Part shown: positions 25,931 to 34,482 of the stretch, one piece after another
Layout: every line of letters begins with the position of its first letter
Position numbering within the stretch: the stretch's first letter is position 1
The notes under the pieces: model-generated
The model's database searches: none
What the model was told of the DNA's origin: nothing
The model's input: the letters and a program-made list of their open reading frames with translations, nothing else
Made by a program: the position numbers and the translations under genes
Origin: CAVWCQ01 sp963753545
Lineage (GTDB): Bacteria > Chloroflexota > Anaerolineae > Aggregatilineales > Aggregatilineaceae
DNA length: 64,000 nucleotides
Assembly: GCA_963753545.1 (NCBI GenBank)
Contig: CAVWCQ010000008.1
Coordinates: forward strand, 3,968,001 to 4,032,000
Reading direction: 5' to 3'

Positions 25931-26581
25931 ATGCTCGTACTCCTCGAAGGCAACATTGCAGCGGGCAAAACAACCCTGGGCAAAGCATTGGCTGCCAGTG
26001 GTAAATTCTCGTTTATTCCAGAGCCAGTCGAACGCTGGCAAATGGGATTTGCCGCAAATCTGCTCGATCGCTTTTACAGCGATACTGCGCGCTGGGCCTT
26101 CACCTTGCAAATCTGTGCTTTCGTGACCCGTACCCAATCACTGGCAAACCTTCCGCAGGATGGTTCGTCAGTGATCTTCGAGCGTTCGGTTTACTGTGAT
26201 CGATACGTATTCGCCCTCAATTTGCACCGTCAGGGATTGATGGACGATACCGAATGGGCGCTCTATCTGCATTTTTGGGAACATCTCCAGCCATCCGTTC
26301 CTGTTCCCGACGTAATTGTCTATCTGCGAACCCCCGCCGAAGAATGTCATCGCCGTCTTCACGTGCGAGCGCGGGCCGAAGAGCACAATATTTCACTCGA
26401 TTATCTCCGCCAGCTTGAACAATGCCACGATGATTGGCTGCTCAAGCCCTATTCCATTCCAGTCGTTGTTCTGGATGGCACAGAGGGGCTGGCGATGGAT
26501 ACAATTGAAGAAAAACTGTCGTCCGTTCTTGTTTCTCAGGAAGTTAGTCGCGCATCGTTTGGAACAGTGGACGTTAAATAA
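25931..26581 (+). CDS. Deoxynucleoside kinase (dNK family)
   Basis: Phosphorylates deoxynucleosides for dNTP salvage (216 aa). The P-loop is GNIAAGKTT at the N-terminus. The E-R-S motif used for substrate and Mg binding is in FERSVYCDRY, and the Arg-rich lid is near RRLHVRARAEE. EPVERW is the substrate-site segment of the dCK/dGK/dAK group. The base specificity is not evident. ATG 25931 has GGAGG 9 nt upstream. It heads a plus-strand run with a response regulator, an SH3-like protein and a diacylglycerol-kinase-like gene. Confidence 0.88.
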   Translation: MLVLLEGNIAAGKTTLGKALAASGKFSFIPEPVERWQMGFAANLLDRFYSDTARWAFTLQICAFVTRTQSLANLPQDGSSVIFERSVYCDRYVFALNLHRQGLMDDTEWALYLHFWEHLQPSVPVPDVIVYLRTPAEECHRRLHVRARAEEHNISLDYLRQLEQCHDDWLLKPYSIPVVVLDGTEGLAMDTIEEKLSSVLVSQEVSRASFGTVDVK

Positions 26582-26627
26582 CTTGGGATAGTGGATTTCC
26601 CAGTAAAAGTAGAGCAAGGAGCGCGTT

Positions 26628-27020
26628 ATGCCTGATGGTCAGGAACAAGCATCGATCCTGCTGGTCGATGACGACTGGATGAATGTGGAAGTCATTGAAG
26701 CCTTTTTGATGATGGCAGGCTACAATGTCAGCACCGCTCATAACGGCACCACAGCTTTGGAAAAAGCGCATCAGGTCCACCCAGACCTGATCTTGTTGGA
26801 CGTCAGAATGCCAGATATGATGGGATTCGAGGTTTGCGAACGGCTCAAGAGTGACCCTGAGACCCGTTCTTCTCTGGTCGTGATGGTTACAGCGCTCGAA
26901 TTGAAGGAAGATCACCAGCAGGCGCTTGATGCCGGGGCAGATGGCTTTATTACCAAACCATTTAAGCCGGTTGCCCTGCTCGAAAAGATTAAAGCGCTGC
27001 TGGATAAAGCACAAACCTAA
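26628..27020 (+). CDS. Single-domain response regulator
   Basis: A 130-aa receiver-only protein. The acidic pocket is LLVDDDW, the phosphoacceptor Asp is in LILLDVRMPD, the switch residue is in MVTA, and the conserved Lys is in ITKPFKP. There is no output domain or neighbouring cognate kinase on the same strand. The soluble histidine kinase at 28684-29709 is the nearest candidate partner. AAGGAG precedes the ATG. Confidence 0.9.
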   Translation: MPDGQEQASILLVDDDWMNVEVIEAFLMMAGYNVSTAHNGTTALEKAHQVHPDLILLDVRMPDMMGFEVCERLKSDPETRSSLVVMVTALELKEDHQQALDAGADGFITKPFKPVALLEKIKALLDKAQT

Positions 27021-27037
27021 GTTTTGCAGGGTGCAAT

Positions 27038-27640
27038 ATGCCGCCTTATCGATCTGGCCCTTCGCCTGTGTTGGTGGTCGTGATCGCCGCGTTTCTGGTT
27101 TTTGGCGGCTATTTTGTGTGGACGGGCTTGTTGAACTTTTTTGAGGCCCAGGGTGACATCAACCATAACATTACGCAGGTAGCCCGCTCTACCGAAACTG
27201 CGGAGGCGCGCCCAACGGCTACGCGCCCCTATTTTCCGGTTACTTTTACACCGCTGCCTCCCTGTCAGACCTTTGTCGTTGATGTCGAATCCGCTGTTTA
27301 TCGGGAATGCCCTAGTAAAGACAATACAAAATGCCCCGTTCGGGACACTGTGCCCTATGGAACGGAGCTTTGTGTTTATGCTCGCGCTCCAGAAAATCCC
27401 GAATGGTATGTAGTCGAACTGAATCCGGGTGGAGCGTACCGCGATATCGTGTATATTCATGAAAGCGTGGTTGAAGCTGCCAATCCTACCCCAACACCAT
27501 CGTTGACCTTTACCCCCGCGCCAACGGTCAGCCCTGCACCGTCCTCAACACCGACTGCCCCCTCGGAACCGGCAAATCCTACAGCATCGCCTGGCGCTGT
27601 CCCCACACCCACCGGTCATCTGCCTCAAGTGACCATTTAA
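27038..27640 (+). CDS. Membrane-anchored SH3-like protein with Pro/Thr-rich tail
   Basis: A 200-aa protein of unknown function. One N-terminal membrane helix (VLVVVIAAFLVFGGYFVW) is followed by a short linker, a compact domain of about 85 residues with four Cys (positions near 78-125), and a low-complexity tail rich in Pro, Thr and Ser. The middle domain has the strand pattern of a bacterial SH3-like fold (VYRECPS, YGTELCVYAR, WYVVEL). It is probably exposed outside the membrane, binding wall material or protein. It lies 17 nt after the response regulator. Confidence 0.6.
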   Translation: MPPYRSGPSPVLVVVIAAFLVFGGYFVWTGLLNFFEAQGDINHNITQVARSTETAEARPTATRPYFPVTFTPLPPCQTFVVDVESAVYRECPSKDNTKCPVRDTVPYGTELCVYARAPENPEWYVVELNPGGAYRDIVYIHESVVEAANPTPTPSLTFTPAPTVSPAPSSTPTAPSEPANPTASPGAVPTPTGHLPQVTI

Positions 27641-27700
27641 TATAGTTATACGTATAGATTTCAGACTCAAATTTGCGGTATACTCAAGAAACTTACCAGA

Positions 27701-28708
27701 ATGGTCGGGATAGGCAAAGTGACAGAATCAGCTCTGACTCCTATTGATGCGCCAGAACACATCCTGGCAATAGTCAATCCCGCTTCCGGCTCAAAACGGG
27801 GAACTCAGGTGATCGAGCGTTTGAAGGGTGTTAAAACTCCCCGGATCACGCTGCATATCACCACCCCCAACTTCGACTTTGCTTCTGCCATTGAGCGTGG
27901 GGTAGCCGATGGAGCGGACAGAATCCTGTTGGCAGGCGGCGACGGCACGCTTATGGATGCTGTTTCTGGCGCGCAGCAGGCGCTTGGCTCCAACTTACTT
28001 CCTTTTTCCTGGGTTCCAACCGGAACGGGAAATGTCGTTTCTGGCTTTTTGGGGCTGCCGCACAAAATTGGCCCAGCGATCAAGCAGGCACTTGGTCCCG
28101 GCCTGATTCGCCGCATCGATCTGGCAAAAGTAGGAGATCGATGCTCCGTGCTGCGGGTTTCTACTGGCTTTGAAGCAGAGGTCGCTTATAACACAACCCG
28201 TGAGGACAAAGATCGCCTTGGGTTGCTGGCCTACGGCATTTCTGGCTTCAAGACACTGCGCCAGACAAAACCGAATGATTATCTGATCTCGCTGGATGGG
28301 CAGCCGCCGATCCATGTGGAAGGGATCATGGCTTTTGTGACGGCAACCGGGGCGCTGACCTGGATCAATAGTATGGCTGTGATCAATGAAGCGATACAGC
28401 CGGATGACGGCTTACTCTATGCGGGTGTGCTTCGTCCACTCAATCCGGGACGTGTTCTGACCGGGATGGCAAATCTGGTGGCGGGAAGCGGACTTCCCCC
28501 AGAGTCGATCATTTATTTCTCCGCGCGCAAGCGGATCGTGATTGACTCCAGAATTCCGCAGGCGACACAGATCGATGGTGATCCATTGGGGACAACGCCT
28601 ATCGTAGCCGATCTGCTGCGGCACGCCTTACCGATTGTTGTTTCGCCGCACAAAAAGCGGCTGCTGCACCTGGAATGGTTTGATCATTCAGCCCCTGAAG
28701 GCGGCTGA
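27701..28708 (+). CDS. Diacylglycerol/sphingosine kinase-like lipid kinase
   Basis: A 335-aa DAGK-catalytic-family protein. The N-terminus has IVNPASGSKRG, and the nucleotide-binding GGDGTL motif is in LLAGGDGTLMDAV. A second family segment, PTGTGNVVSGFLG, is present. The C-terminal half is the beta-sandwich with the usual acidic pattern (QIDGDPLG). Some members act as YegS/BmrU-like lipid kinases, others have unknown substrate. The last 25 nt overlap the end of the histidine kinase gene on the other strand. Confidence 0.87.
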   Translation: MVGIGKVTESALTPIDAPEHILAIVNPASGSKRGTQVIERLKGVKTPRITLHITTPNFDFASAIERGVADGADRILLAGGDGTLMDAVSGAQQALGSNLLPFSWVPTGTGNVVSGFLGLPHKIGPAIKQALGPGLIRRIDLAKVGDRCSVLRVSTGFEAEVAYNTTREDKDRLGLLAYGISGFKTLRQTKPNDYLISLDGQPPIHVEGIMAFVTATGALTWINSMAVINEAIQPDDGLLYAGVLRPLNPGRVLTGMANLVAGSGLPPESIIYFSARKRIVIDSRIPQATQIDGDPLGTTPIVADLLRHALPIVVSPHKKRLLHLEWFDHSAPEGG

Positions 28709-29709
28709 TGAGCTGAGTCCTGAGGCAGCACAAAACCAACCCGGCTTCCCTCGCCTGGAACGCTGGAAACAAACACCTTTCCACCGTGCTTTTCGATAAT
28801 GTCTTTGACGAGGGCTAACCCCAAACCACTTCCCTCAATGCGGTTTGTTTTTTTGTTTTTCACCCGGTAAAACGGTTCGAAGATACGGGAGAGATGTTCC
28901 GGCTCGATACCCATGCCGGGATCTTTGACCTCGACCTCTACGGATCGCTCATCCCTTTGGATCGTTACGCAGACTTGCCCGCCATCAGGTGAATATTTGA
29001 TCGCATTGCTGACCAGGTTATTGATAACACTTTCCAGGCCGCGTTCGTTACCCACCAGTGGACAACCTTCTTCAGGCGCGATCAGGCCAAGCTCAATGCC
29101 GAGGCGCTGCGCATAAGGTTCTTGCTCGGCAATGGCTCGTTGAGCAAGCTCTTTCAGATCGGTCTCAACCAGTTCCAACTCACTGCTGCTTTGCACCCAG
29201 GCAAAGTCAAGGAGTTGATCCACTCTGGCTAACAAGCCTTCAAGAGTCAGTTGTGCGCGCCGTGCCTGTTCCATTTGACGATCATTGAGAGGGCCAAACC
29301 CTTTGACCAGATCAATGAAGTTCTTAGCGGCACCAATTGGCGTTTTGAGATCGTGGACAATGTCGCGCATCCAATCGGCTAGCCCCTTGCGTCCTGGCTC
29401 AGTCGCAGCGCTTCTCTGCAAAAGAAGGACCAGCGGTATTGCAGAGAATGTGACGGGCTGCGGTTGGCACATGTCCCCGGAAGGGAGTTTGAACGACGGC
29501 AAGAGGCCATCAGTGGATGTACTCAGTGCAGTAGCAAGCGCCGGAATAACATCCAGAGACTGCCCAACGACTAACGATGCGTCCAGCGACAACATGCTTG
29601 CGGCGGCGGGATTACAAAAAACAATAACGGAGTTCTCGTCCAGGCCAATAATGCCGTCCGAAATATGATCGAAAAGCGCCTTAAAATCCCCCAGTTCCAC
29701 TCTTTCCAC
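28684..29709 (-). CDS. Soluble PAS histidine kinase
   Basis: A 341-aa sensor kinase with no clear membrane segment. An N-terminal PAS-like domain (ALFDHISDGIIGLDE to about residue 60) is followed by a variable linker. The H-box is VHDLKTPIG, the N-box NLVSNAIKY, G1 KDPGMGIEP and G2 GSGLGLALV. The Asp-Pro-Gly in G1 replaces the usual DTG. It begins 3 nt after the stop of a periplasmic-binding-protein-like gene and is the last gene of the seven-gene block. The signal is presumably cytoplasmic. Confidence 0.88.
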   Translation of the reverse strand: MERVELGDFKALFDHISDGIIGLDENSVIVFCNPAAASMLSLDASLVVGQSLDVIPALATALSTSTDGLLPSFKLPSGDMCQPQPVTFSAIPLVLLLQRSAATEPGRKGLADWMRDIVHDLKTPIGAAKNFIDLVKGFGPLNDRQMEQARRAQLTLEGLLARVDQLLDFAWVQSSSELELVETDLKELAQRAIAEQEPYAQRLGIELGLIAPEEGCPLVGNERGLESVINNLVSNAIKYSPDGGQVCVTIQRDERSVEVEVKDPGMGIEPEHLSRIFEPFYRVKNKKTNRIEGSGLGLALVKDIIEKHGGKVFVSSVPGEGSRVGFVLPQDSAHQPPSGAE

Positions 29710-29712
29710 CCC

Positions 29713-30552
29713 TTATTCATTGTCGGCTAGCAACGGAGGCAAATCGCGCAATGCGTAAGCAACCCGTGTGCCAGACCACGTTAACAAACTGCCATCAATG
29801 GGATAAATTCTGCCCCTGTGTGCCGCTGGAATATCCAACGTCATTATTTCGTCAGCGCTGGTCTCTGCCTCATCAGGAAGCAAAACCACGTCAGGCTGTG
29901 CAGACACAACGTCTTCTGCGGTCACACATAGGACATGCTCCTCACGCCCCGCCAGACATGAGCTATCCCTTACCCGATCTGCGAAGACATTTTGTCCTCC
30001 GCAGACACGTAAAACATCATTTGCATAGGTTGCTGCGTCAAAAGTTGCCCAGGGATCCCGGCTAAACGGGACAAACACACGGACAGACTCACTCATCTGC
30101 GCAGCAGCAGAGGCATAATCGTAGGCGCGCTCAATTTCACGGATCCGCGGGATCATCACGGCGTGATCAAACACATTCATGATATCCCACAGCAAATTCA
30201 GAGTATCGAATACCGTGCGCGGCCCGCTGATCCAGAGGGATAATCCAGCCGCTCTTAATGCGTCAGCATCCTCAGATCGATTTTCCCGGTCGTTAAGCAG
30301 AACAAGATCCGGTTGAAGACTAATAATATGCTCAATATCCGGGGTCTTAGTACCGCCCACTTTTTGTAAGAACTTTACCTTTTCTGTTGGGCGAACGCAA
30401 TAATTCGTTACGGCAATTAACCGATCCCCAAGATTCAGATCAAAAAGCGACTCGGTCAGGCTGGGCACGAGCGAAACAACACGGCGCGGAACATAATCCA
30501 CCGGGGACTGCCGGATTAACCGGAAAGTGCGGGTATCCTCTTGCCCAGCCAT
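29713..30552 (-). CDS. BtuF-like helical-backbone binding protein without signal peptide
   Basis: A 279-aa member of the class III binding-protein fold used for cobalamin, heme and siderophores. Core motifs are VSLVPSLTESLFDL, LQPDLVLLND, and VVSAQPDVVLLPD. Unlike transporter receptors it has no signal peptide or lipobox, and no permease is nearby. The start is set by GAGGG before ATG 30552. Its position directly before a soluble histidine kinase suggests an intracellular ligand sensor (inference). The ligand is unknown. Confidence 0.8.
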   Translation of the reverse strand: MAGQEDTRTFRLIRQSPVDYVPRRVVSLVPSLTESLFDLNLGDRLIAVTNYCVRPTEKVKFLQKVGGTKTPDIEHIISLQPDLVLLNDRENRSEDADALRAAGLSLWISGPRTVFDTLNLLWDIMNVFDHAVMIPRIREIERAYDYASAAAQMSESVRVFVPFSRDPWATFDAATYANDVLRVCGGQNVFADRVRDSSCLAGREEHVLCVTAEDVVSAQPDVVLLPDEAETSADEIMTLDIPAAHRGRIYPIDGSLLTWSGTRVAYALRDLPPLLADNE

Positions 30553-30563
30553 TGATCCCTCTC

Positions 30564-31845
30564 TTATATAACCTGTATGGCCTGTTCTCGTTCCGGCCCC
30601 ACGCTGATCATGCTGATCGGAACACCGCTGATTTCTTCAATCCGGCGGATATAACGGCGCGCGTTTTGCGGTAGATCGGCCATTTGGCGTACAGCGGAAA
30701 TATCCTCCTGCCAGCCGGGGAGAATCTCGTAGACGGGAACAGCACATTCCATCTTAGCCGTATCAATCGGCATAGATGTGGTGCGTTCTGTTTCCAGGTC
30801 ATAGGCAGTCGCTATATGCAGTTGATCCAGTCCGCTCAGCACGTCAAGCTTAGTCAACACCAGTTGAGTAAATCCGTTCACGCGTACAGCATAACGCAGC
30901 GCTACCATGTCCAGCCACCCACAGCGGCGGGGCCGCCCGGTTGTCGTGCCATATTCATGCCCAATTGCACGCAGGCGTTCGCCTGTTGCGTCATTCAGTT
31001 CGGTAGGGAAGGGACCATTGCCTACACGTGTACAATAGGCTTTTGCTACGCCGATCACCTGATCTACACTGCTCGGCCCAAAACCGAGACCGATCAGCGC
31101 CCCACCCACGGTAGTCGAAGAACTGGTCACATAGGGATAATGTCCAAGATCCAGGTCCAGCAAGGTCGCCTGTGCGCCTTCGCATAACAGACGCTGCCCG
31201 GCCTGCAAAATCTCATGTACGATACTGATCGTATCGGTTATATAAGGGGCCAACCGCTCCGCCGCTGCCTGATATTGTTCAGCAATACCCGCAGATGGAA
31301 TGGGTTCGAGACCGTACTGCCCGCTGAGTAGTTTGTTAGCACGCTCTACCATTTCTACCACGTGTGATCGCGAATTGCGCTGGATCAAGCATTTCACGAA
31401 CCAGCAGGCCTGTCCGCGCGGCTTTATCCGCATAGGCTGGACCAATGCCGCGCCGCGTCGTGCCTATCGATTTCCCACCGCGAGAACGCTCCTCCGCGCC
31501 GTCAAGTTCGAGATGGCCGGGCGTAATCACATGGGCACGTGGGCTGAGATGGATGCGTGCTGGCGAAATATCCACACCAGCCTGAGCCAACATATCGAGT
31601 TCGCTGACTAGCCGTAGCGGGTTGATCACCATTGCGCTGCCCATGATGCATCGGACACCCGGATGCACGACACCAGAGGGAACCAGATGGAGTGAATAGC
31701 TCTGAGTGCCAACGCTGACCGTATGCCCGGCGTTATCGCCCCCCGCATAACGCGCCATTGCATCGCATTTGCGAGACAGCCAATCGGCTACCCGGCCTTT
31801 CCCTTCGTCGCCCCACTGAGCGCCAACCAAAATTGTTGCTGGCAT
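30564..31845 (-). pseudogene. purA: Adenylosuccinate synthetase, broken by a single-base frameshift
   Basis: Converts IMP plus Asp to adenylosuccinate. The N-terminal part (GAQWGDEGKGRVADWLS, NAGHTVS, RGIGPAYADK) is in one frame to 31336. The rest (VEMVERANKLL, EGAQATLLDLDLG, TKLDVLSGLDQ) is in the next frame from about 31370. One extra base around 31356-31370 would restore a 426-aa enzyme of normal length. As purA is normally needed for AMP synthesis, a sequence error or a second copy elsewhere is likely. It starts 3 nt after the S51-like gene with GGAGGAG upstream, so it is in the same transcript. Confidence 0.85.
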
Positions 31846-31848
31846 CGT

Positions 31849-32520
31849 TTATTCTCCTCCAGGTGTCTGGTAATTTGTGCCCAGTGACACAGTCACTGCG
31901 GCGTTCCCCCATAGCTCAACTTCACCAAGCGGCCCGAGCGCAAGGGCCGCCCCATGGCCCAATCCGAGGCCAAATTCGGTCGGACGCTGTTTAATCCAAC
32001 CCCGCAGTCGTTCGGCTCGTTCGTGATCATAAGCGGGTACAATAATCGAATGGGGGAGCCAGCTTAATCCTGATACCGGAGACTCCCCATAACCAGCATA
32101 AGCGCCAAACAGAGATGCGCTCCCGCCAACAGCATAGATGGTAGTGCCCCGTTTATACGACTCTTCGATAGCACGCAGCGCCGGGCCAACCAGTCCATCA
32201 CGCAATTCGTCCAGTCGAGGCCCATCATCAAGAATAATAACCCCGGCTTCGTTGATCTGGTCCGCCAGTGCTTCATCCGACTCCGTCATCAGATCGACCA
32301 GATAGCCTGTTCGCGCCCCCAGATCGCGCAGAGTTTCCATGTTCTCGTCCGCCGTCTCGATGTCGGTGGCAGCCCAGATAAAGGCAATAGGCCCCTGAGA
32401 AACAGTCTGATTCAGCATCCGGCTCACCACCGCGAGATTATCCTCAGAGTCCCATAAGCCGCCGCCAGCCAGCACCAACCAGCCGCCGTCGCGCCATTCG
32501 AAAATGTTTACCTGGGGCAT
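31849..32520 (-). CDS. Peptidase S51/cyanophycinase-like class I GAT-fold protein
   Basis: A 223-aa protein resembling the dipeptidase E/cyanophycinase family. N-terminal LVLAGGG, then a nucleophile-like YAVGGSASLFG and the later GLGHGAALAL segment are family-like. The usual GxSAGA is altered to GGSAS, so catalysis is uncertain. No signal peptide. It lies between the M20 amidohydrolase and purA in a run of tightly spaced genes. Function is not assigned. Confidence 0.6.
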   Translation of the reverse strand: MPQVNIFEWRDGGWLVLAGGGLWDSEDNLAVVSRMLNQTVSQGPIAFIWAATDIETADENMETLRDLGARTGYLVDLMTESDEALADQINEAGVIILDDGPRLDELRDGLVGPALRAIEESYKRGTTIYAVGGSASLFGAYAGYGESPVSGLSWLPHSIIVPAYDHERAERLRGWIKQRPTEFGLGLGHGAALALGPLGEVELWGNAAVTVSLGTNYQTPGGE

Positions 32521-32535
32521 AACGTCCTCACTCTC

Positions 32536-33717
32536 CTATTGGGTGAAGAGGTATGAGGCAACTGCCGACGCCATTAATTCAACCGATAGTGGAATAGCAG
32601 CCTCGTCAAAGTCAAAACGGGGATGGTGATGTGGGTAATTGAGGCCGCGCTCGGCATTAGCCGAACCCACAAAGAAAAAGGTGCCCGGCACTGCGTTGAG
32701 GAAATACGACATATCCTCAGCTGCCATCGTCTGGTAGCTCGTCTGGTGAATATTCGGAGCAACCTGGGTAAACACCTGGCGCAGTTGAGCATTTACGTCG
32801 GGCGAGTTAATGACGGGGAGAGTCAGCGGCTTGAGTTCGATCTCGGCCCGGCAGCCCATCGCCCCCGCGATTCCCTCGGCTAGCTCACGCATCCGCCGCT
32901 CTAACAGGGTGTGTACTTCCGTGCTAAACGCGCGCACGGTACCGCGCAGTTCAGCCAGGGGCGGGATGACATTATAGGTCTCCCCGCCGCGAAACGTCGT
33001 GACCGAAACTACCGCAACATCTGTTGGCCGCACATTCCGGCTGACAATAGTCTGTAGAGCAACCACAATCTGCGAAGCGGCGACGATGGGATCGGCTGTC
33101 TCATGGGGAAGGCCGCCATGCCCTCCGCGCCCAAAGACGCAAATCGTAAAATCACCTGCTCCCGCCATCATTGGGCCGTCGGTTATCGCGACGCTCCCAA
33201 CCGGGACTTCATTCCACAGGTGCAGTCCCAAAGCGACCTCAGGCACTGGGTCGCGCAGCACGCCGTCATCGATCATGGCGGAGGCCCCCTGCGCGATCTC
33301 CTCCGCGGGTTGGAAAACGAATTTGACTCGTCCCGCCATCTGGGATCGAAACTCGCTGAGTACTTCCGCGACACCGAGAGCAATAGCCGTGTGACCATCA
33401 TGTCCACAGGCATGCATGCGGCCCGGATTCTGCGAGGCATACTCTACGGTGTTCTCTTCCCGGACTGGGAGTGCGTCCATATCGCAGCGCACCAGGACGG
33501 TTGGGCCATCCGCCGCGCCCTCCAATATCCCCACCACGCCAGTTTTGCCAACGCCCGTCTGGACTTCCAACCCAAGGCGGCTCAGTTCGGCGGCGACAAT
33601 ACCAGCCGTGCGCACTTCTTGAAAACCCAGTTCAGGATGCTGGTGCAGGTCTCTCCGGCACGCGATCCAGGCATCCTGGCGGGCACGAATGATCGTTTTG
33701 AAGTTGATATCGCTCAT
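32536..33717 (-). CDS. M20 amidohydrolase (IAA-amino acid/N-acyl-amino acid hydrolase type)
   Basis: A 393-aa metallopeptidase that removes acyl or amino-acid groups from amides. Metal ligands are in MHACGHDGHTA and FQPAEEIAQG. The dimerisation lid domain is in the middle and a final His is in HHHPRFDFDE. Cytoplasmic, no signal peptide. It lies 18 nt after the PIG-L deacetylase gene and 15 nt before the S51-like gene. The specific substrate is not readable. Confidence 0.9.
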   Translation of the reverse strand: MSDINFKTIIRARQDAWIACRRDLHQHPELGFQEVRTAGIVAAELSRLGLEVQTGVGKTGVVGILEGAADGPTVLVRCDMDALPVREENTVEYASQNPGRMHACGHDGHTAIALGVAEVLSEFRSQMAGRVKFVFQPAEEIAQGASAMIDDGVLRDPVPEVALGLHLWNEVPVGSVAITDGPMMAGAGDFTICVFGRGGHGGLPHETADPIVAASQIVVALQTIVSRNVRPTDVAVVSVTTFRGGETYNVIPPLAELRGTVRAFSTEVHTLLERRMRELAEGIAGAMGCRAEIELKPLTLPVINSPDVNAQLRQVFTQVAPNIHQTSYQTMAAEDMSYFLNAVPGTFFFVGSANAERGLNYPHHHPRFDFDEAAIPLSVELMASAVASYLFTQ

Positions 33718-33735
33718 CGATTGTCACCCTTTTAG

Positions 33736-34458
33736 TCAGCGGAGATAAAACACGCGGAACGATTCCGTATAACGCGGCGCGTCCACGACAAACAGCGCAT
33801 CGACATTCTCACGCTGGCGGCGTGCCATCTCTTCCATATCCGTTATCTGGCTGCGGTGTTCACGCAGGGCTGCAATTTTGGTTTCCAGATAAGCCGTTAC
33901 ATCAACCTTCTCGTTTGGCTCATGGGTGCCGCAGACATAGACCTGTTTGACCTTATGCGGCTGCAATCCCTCTTCGCGGTAAAGTTCCGGGAAGGCCAGA
34001 TGATCGCGTGCCGCCGGAAATACAGCGTCCAGCACCGCGTCGCCAATGGCCCGGTGGTCAGGATGGTTGATATACCCGCTTCCAAACCAACGTGCTGTTG
34101 GATCGTTAGTAACAACAATATCCGGCTTCTTCAGCCGGATCAGCCGCGTTAGATGGCGTCGAAGATCGAGCGTTGGCTGCAATTCGCCGTCTGGATAGCG
34201 TAGGAAAACAACGTCCTGCACTCCCAACCGGGCTGCCGCCGCGCGTTCCTCTGCTTCCCGAAGCGGGATCAACTGCTCCGACGATATATTTAGATCGCCG
34301 GAGCCTTTATCACCACTGGTTGCCAGTACAAAAACGATCTGCTTTCCTTCGGCGGCCCATTTCGCAAATGTCCCGCCGCAGAAAAACTCAGGATCATCAG
34401 GATGGGCAAAAATGCCCATCACCAGATTTAACGAGAGGTCTTCACTACTGTTCGTCAT
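33736..34458 (-). CDS. PIG-L/LmbE family N-acetylglucosaminyl deacetylase
   Basis: A 240-aa zinc-dependent deacetylase of the MshB/BshB/PIG-L family. The metal motif AHPDDPEFFCGG near the N-terminus and the third ligand region HPDHRAIGDAV are intact. Family members deacetylate GlcNAc-linked molecules, including low-molecular-weight thiol precursors, but no thiol-synthesis partner is adjacent. It sits in the minus-strand block between YaaT-like and M20 genes. Confidence 0.9.
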   Translation of the reverse strand: MTNSSEDLSLNLVMGIFAHPDDPEFFCGGTFAKWAAEGKQIVFVLATSGDKGSGDLNISSEQLIPLREAEERAAAARLGVQDVVFLRYPDGELQPTLDLRRHLTRLIRLKKPDIVVTNDPTARWFGSGYINHPDHRAIGDAVLDAVFPAARDHLAFPELYREEGLQPHKVKQVYVCGTHEPNEKVDVTAYLETKIAALREHRSQITDMEEMARRQRENVDALFVVDAPRYTESFRVFYLR

Positions 34459-34482
34459 ACTCCCCCTTACATCCCAATCACG

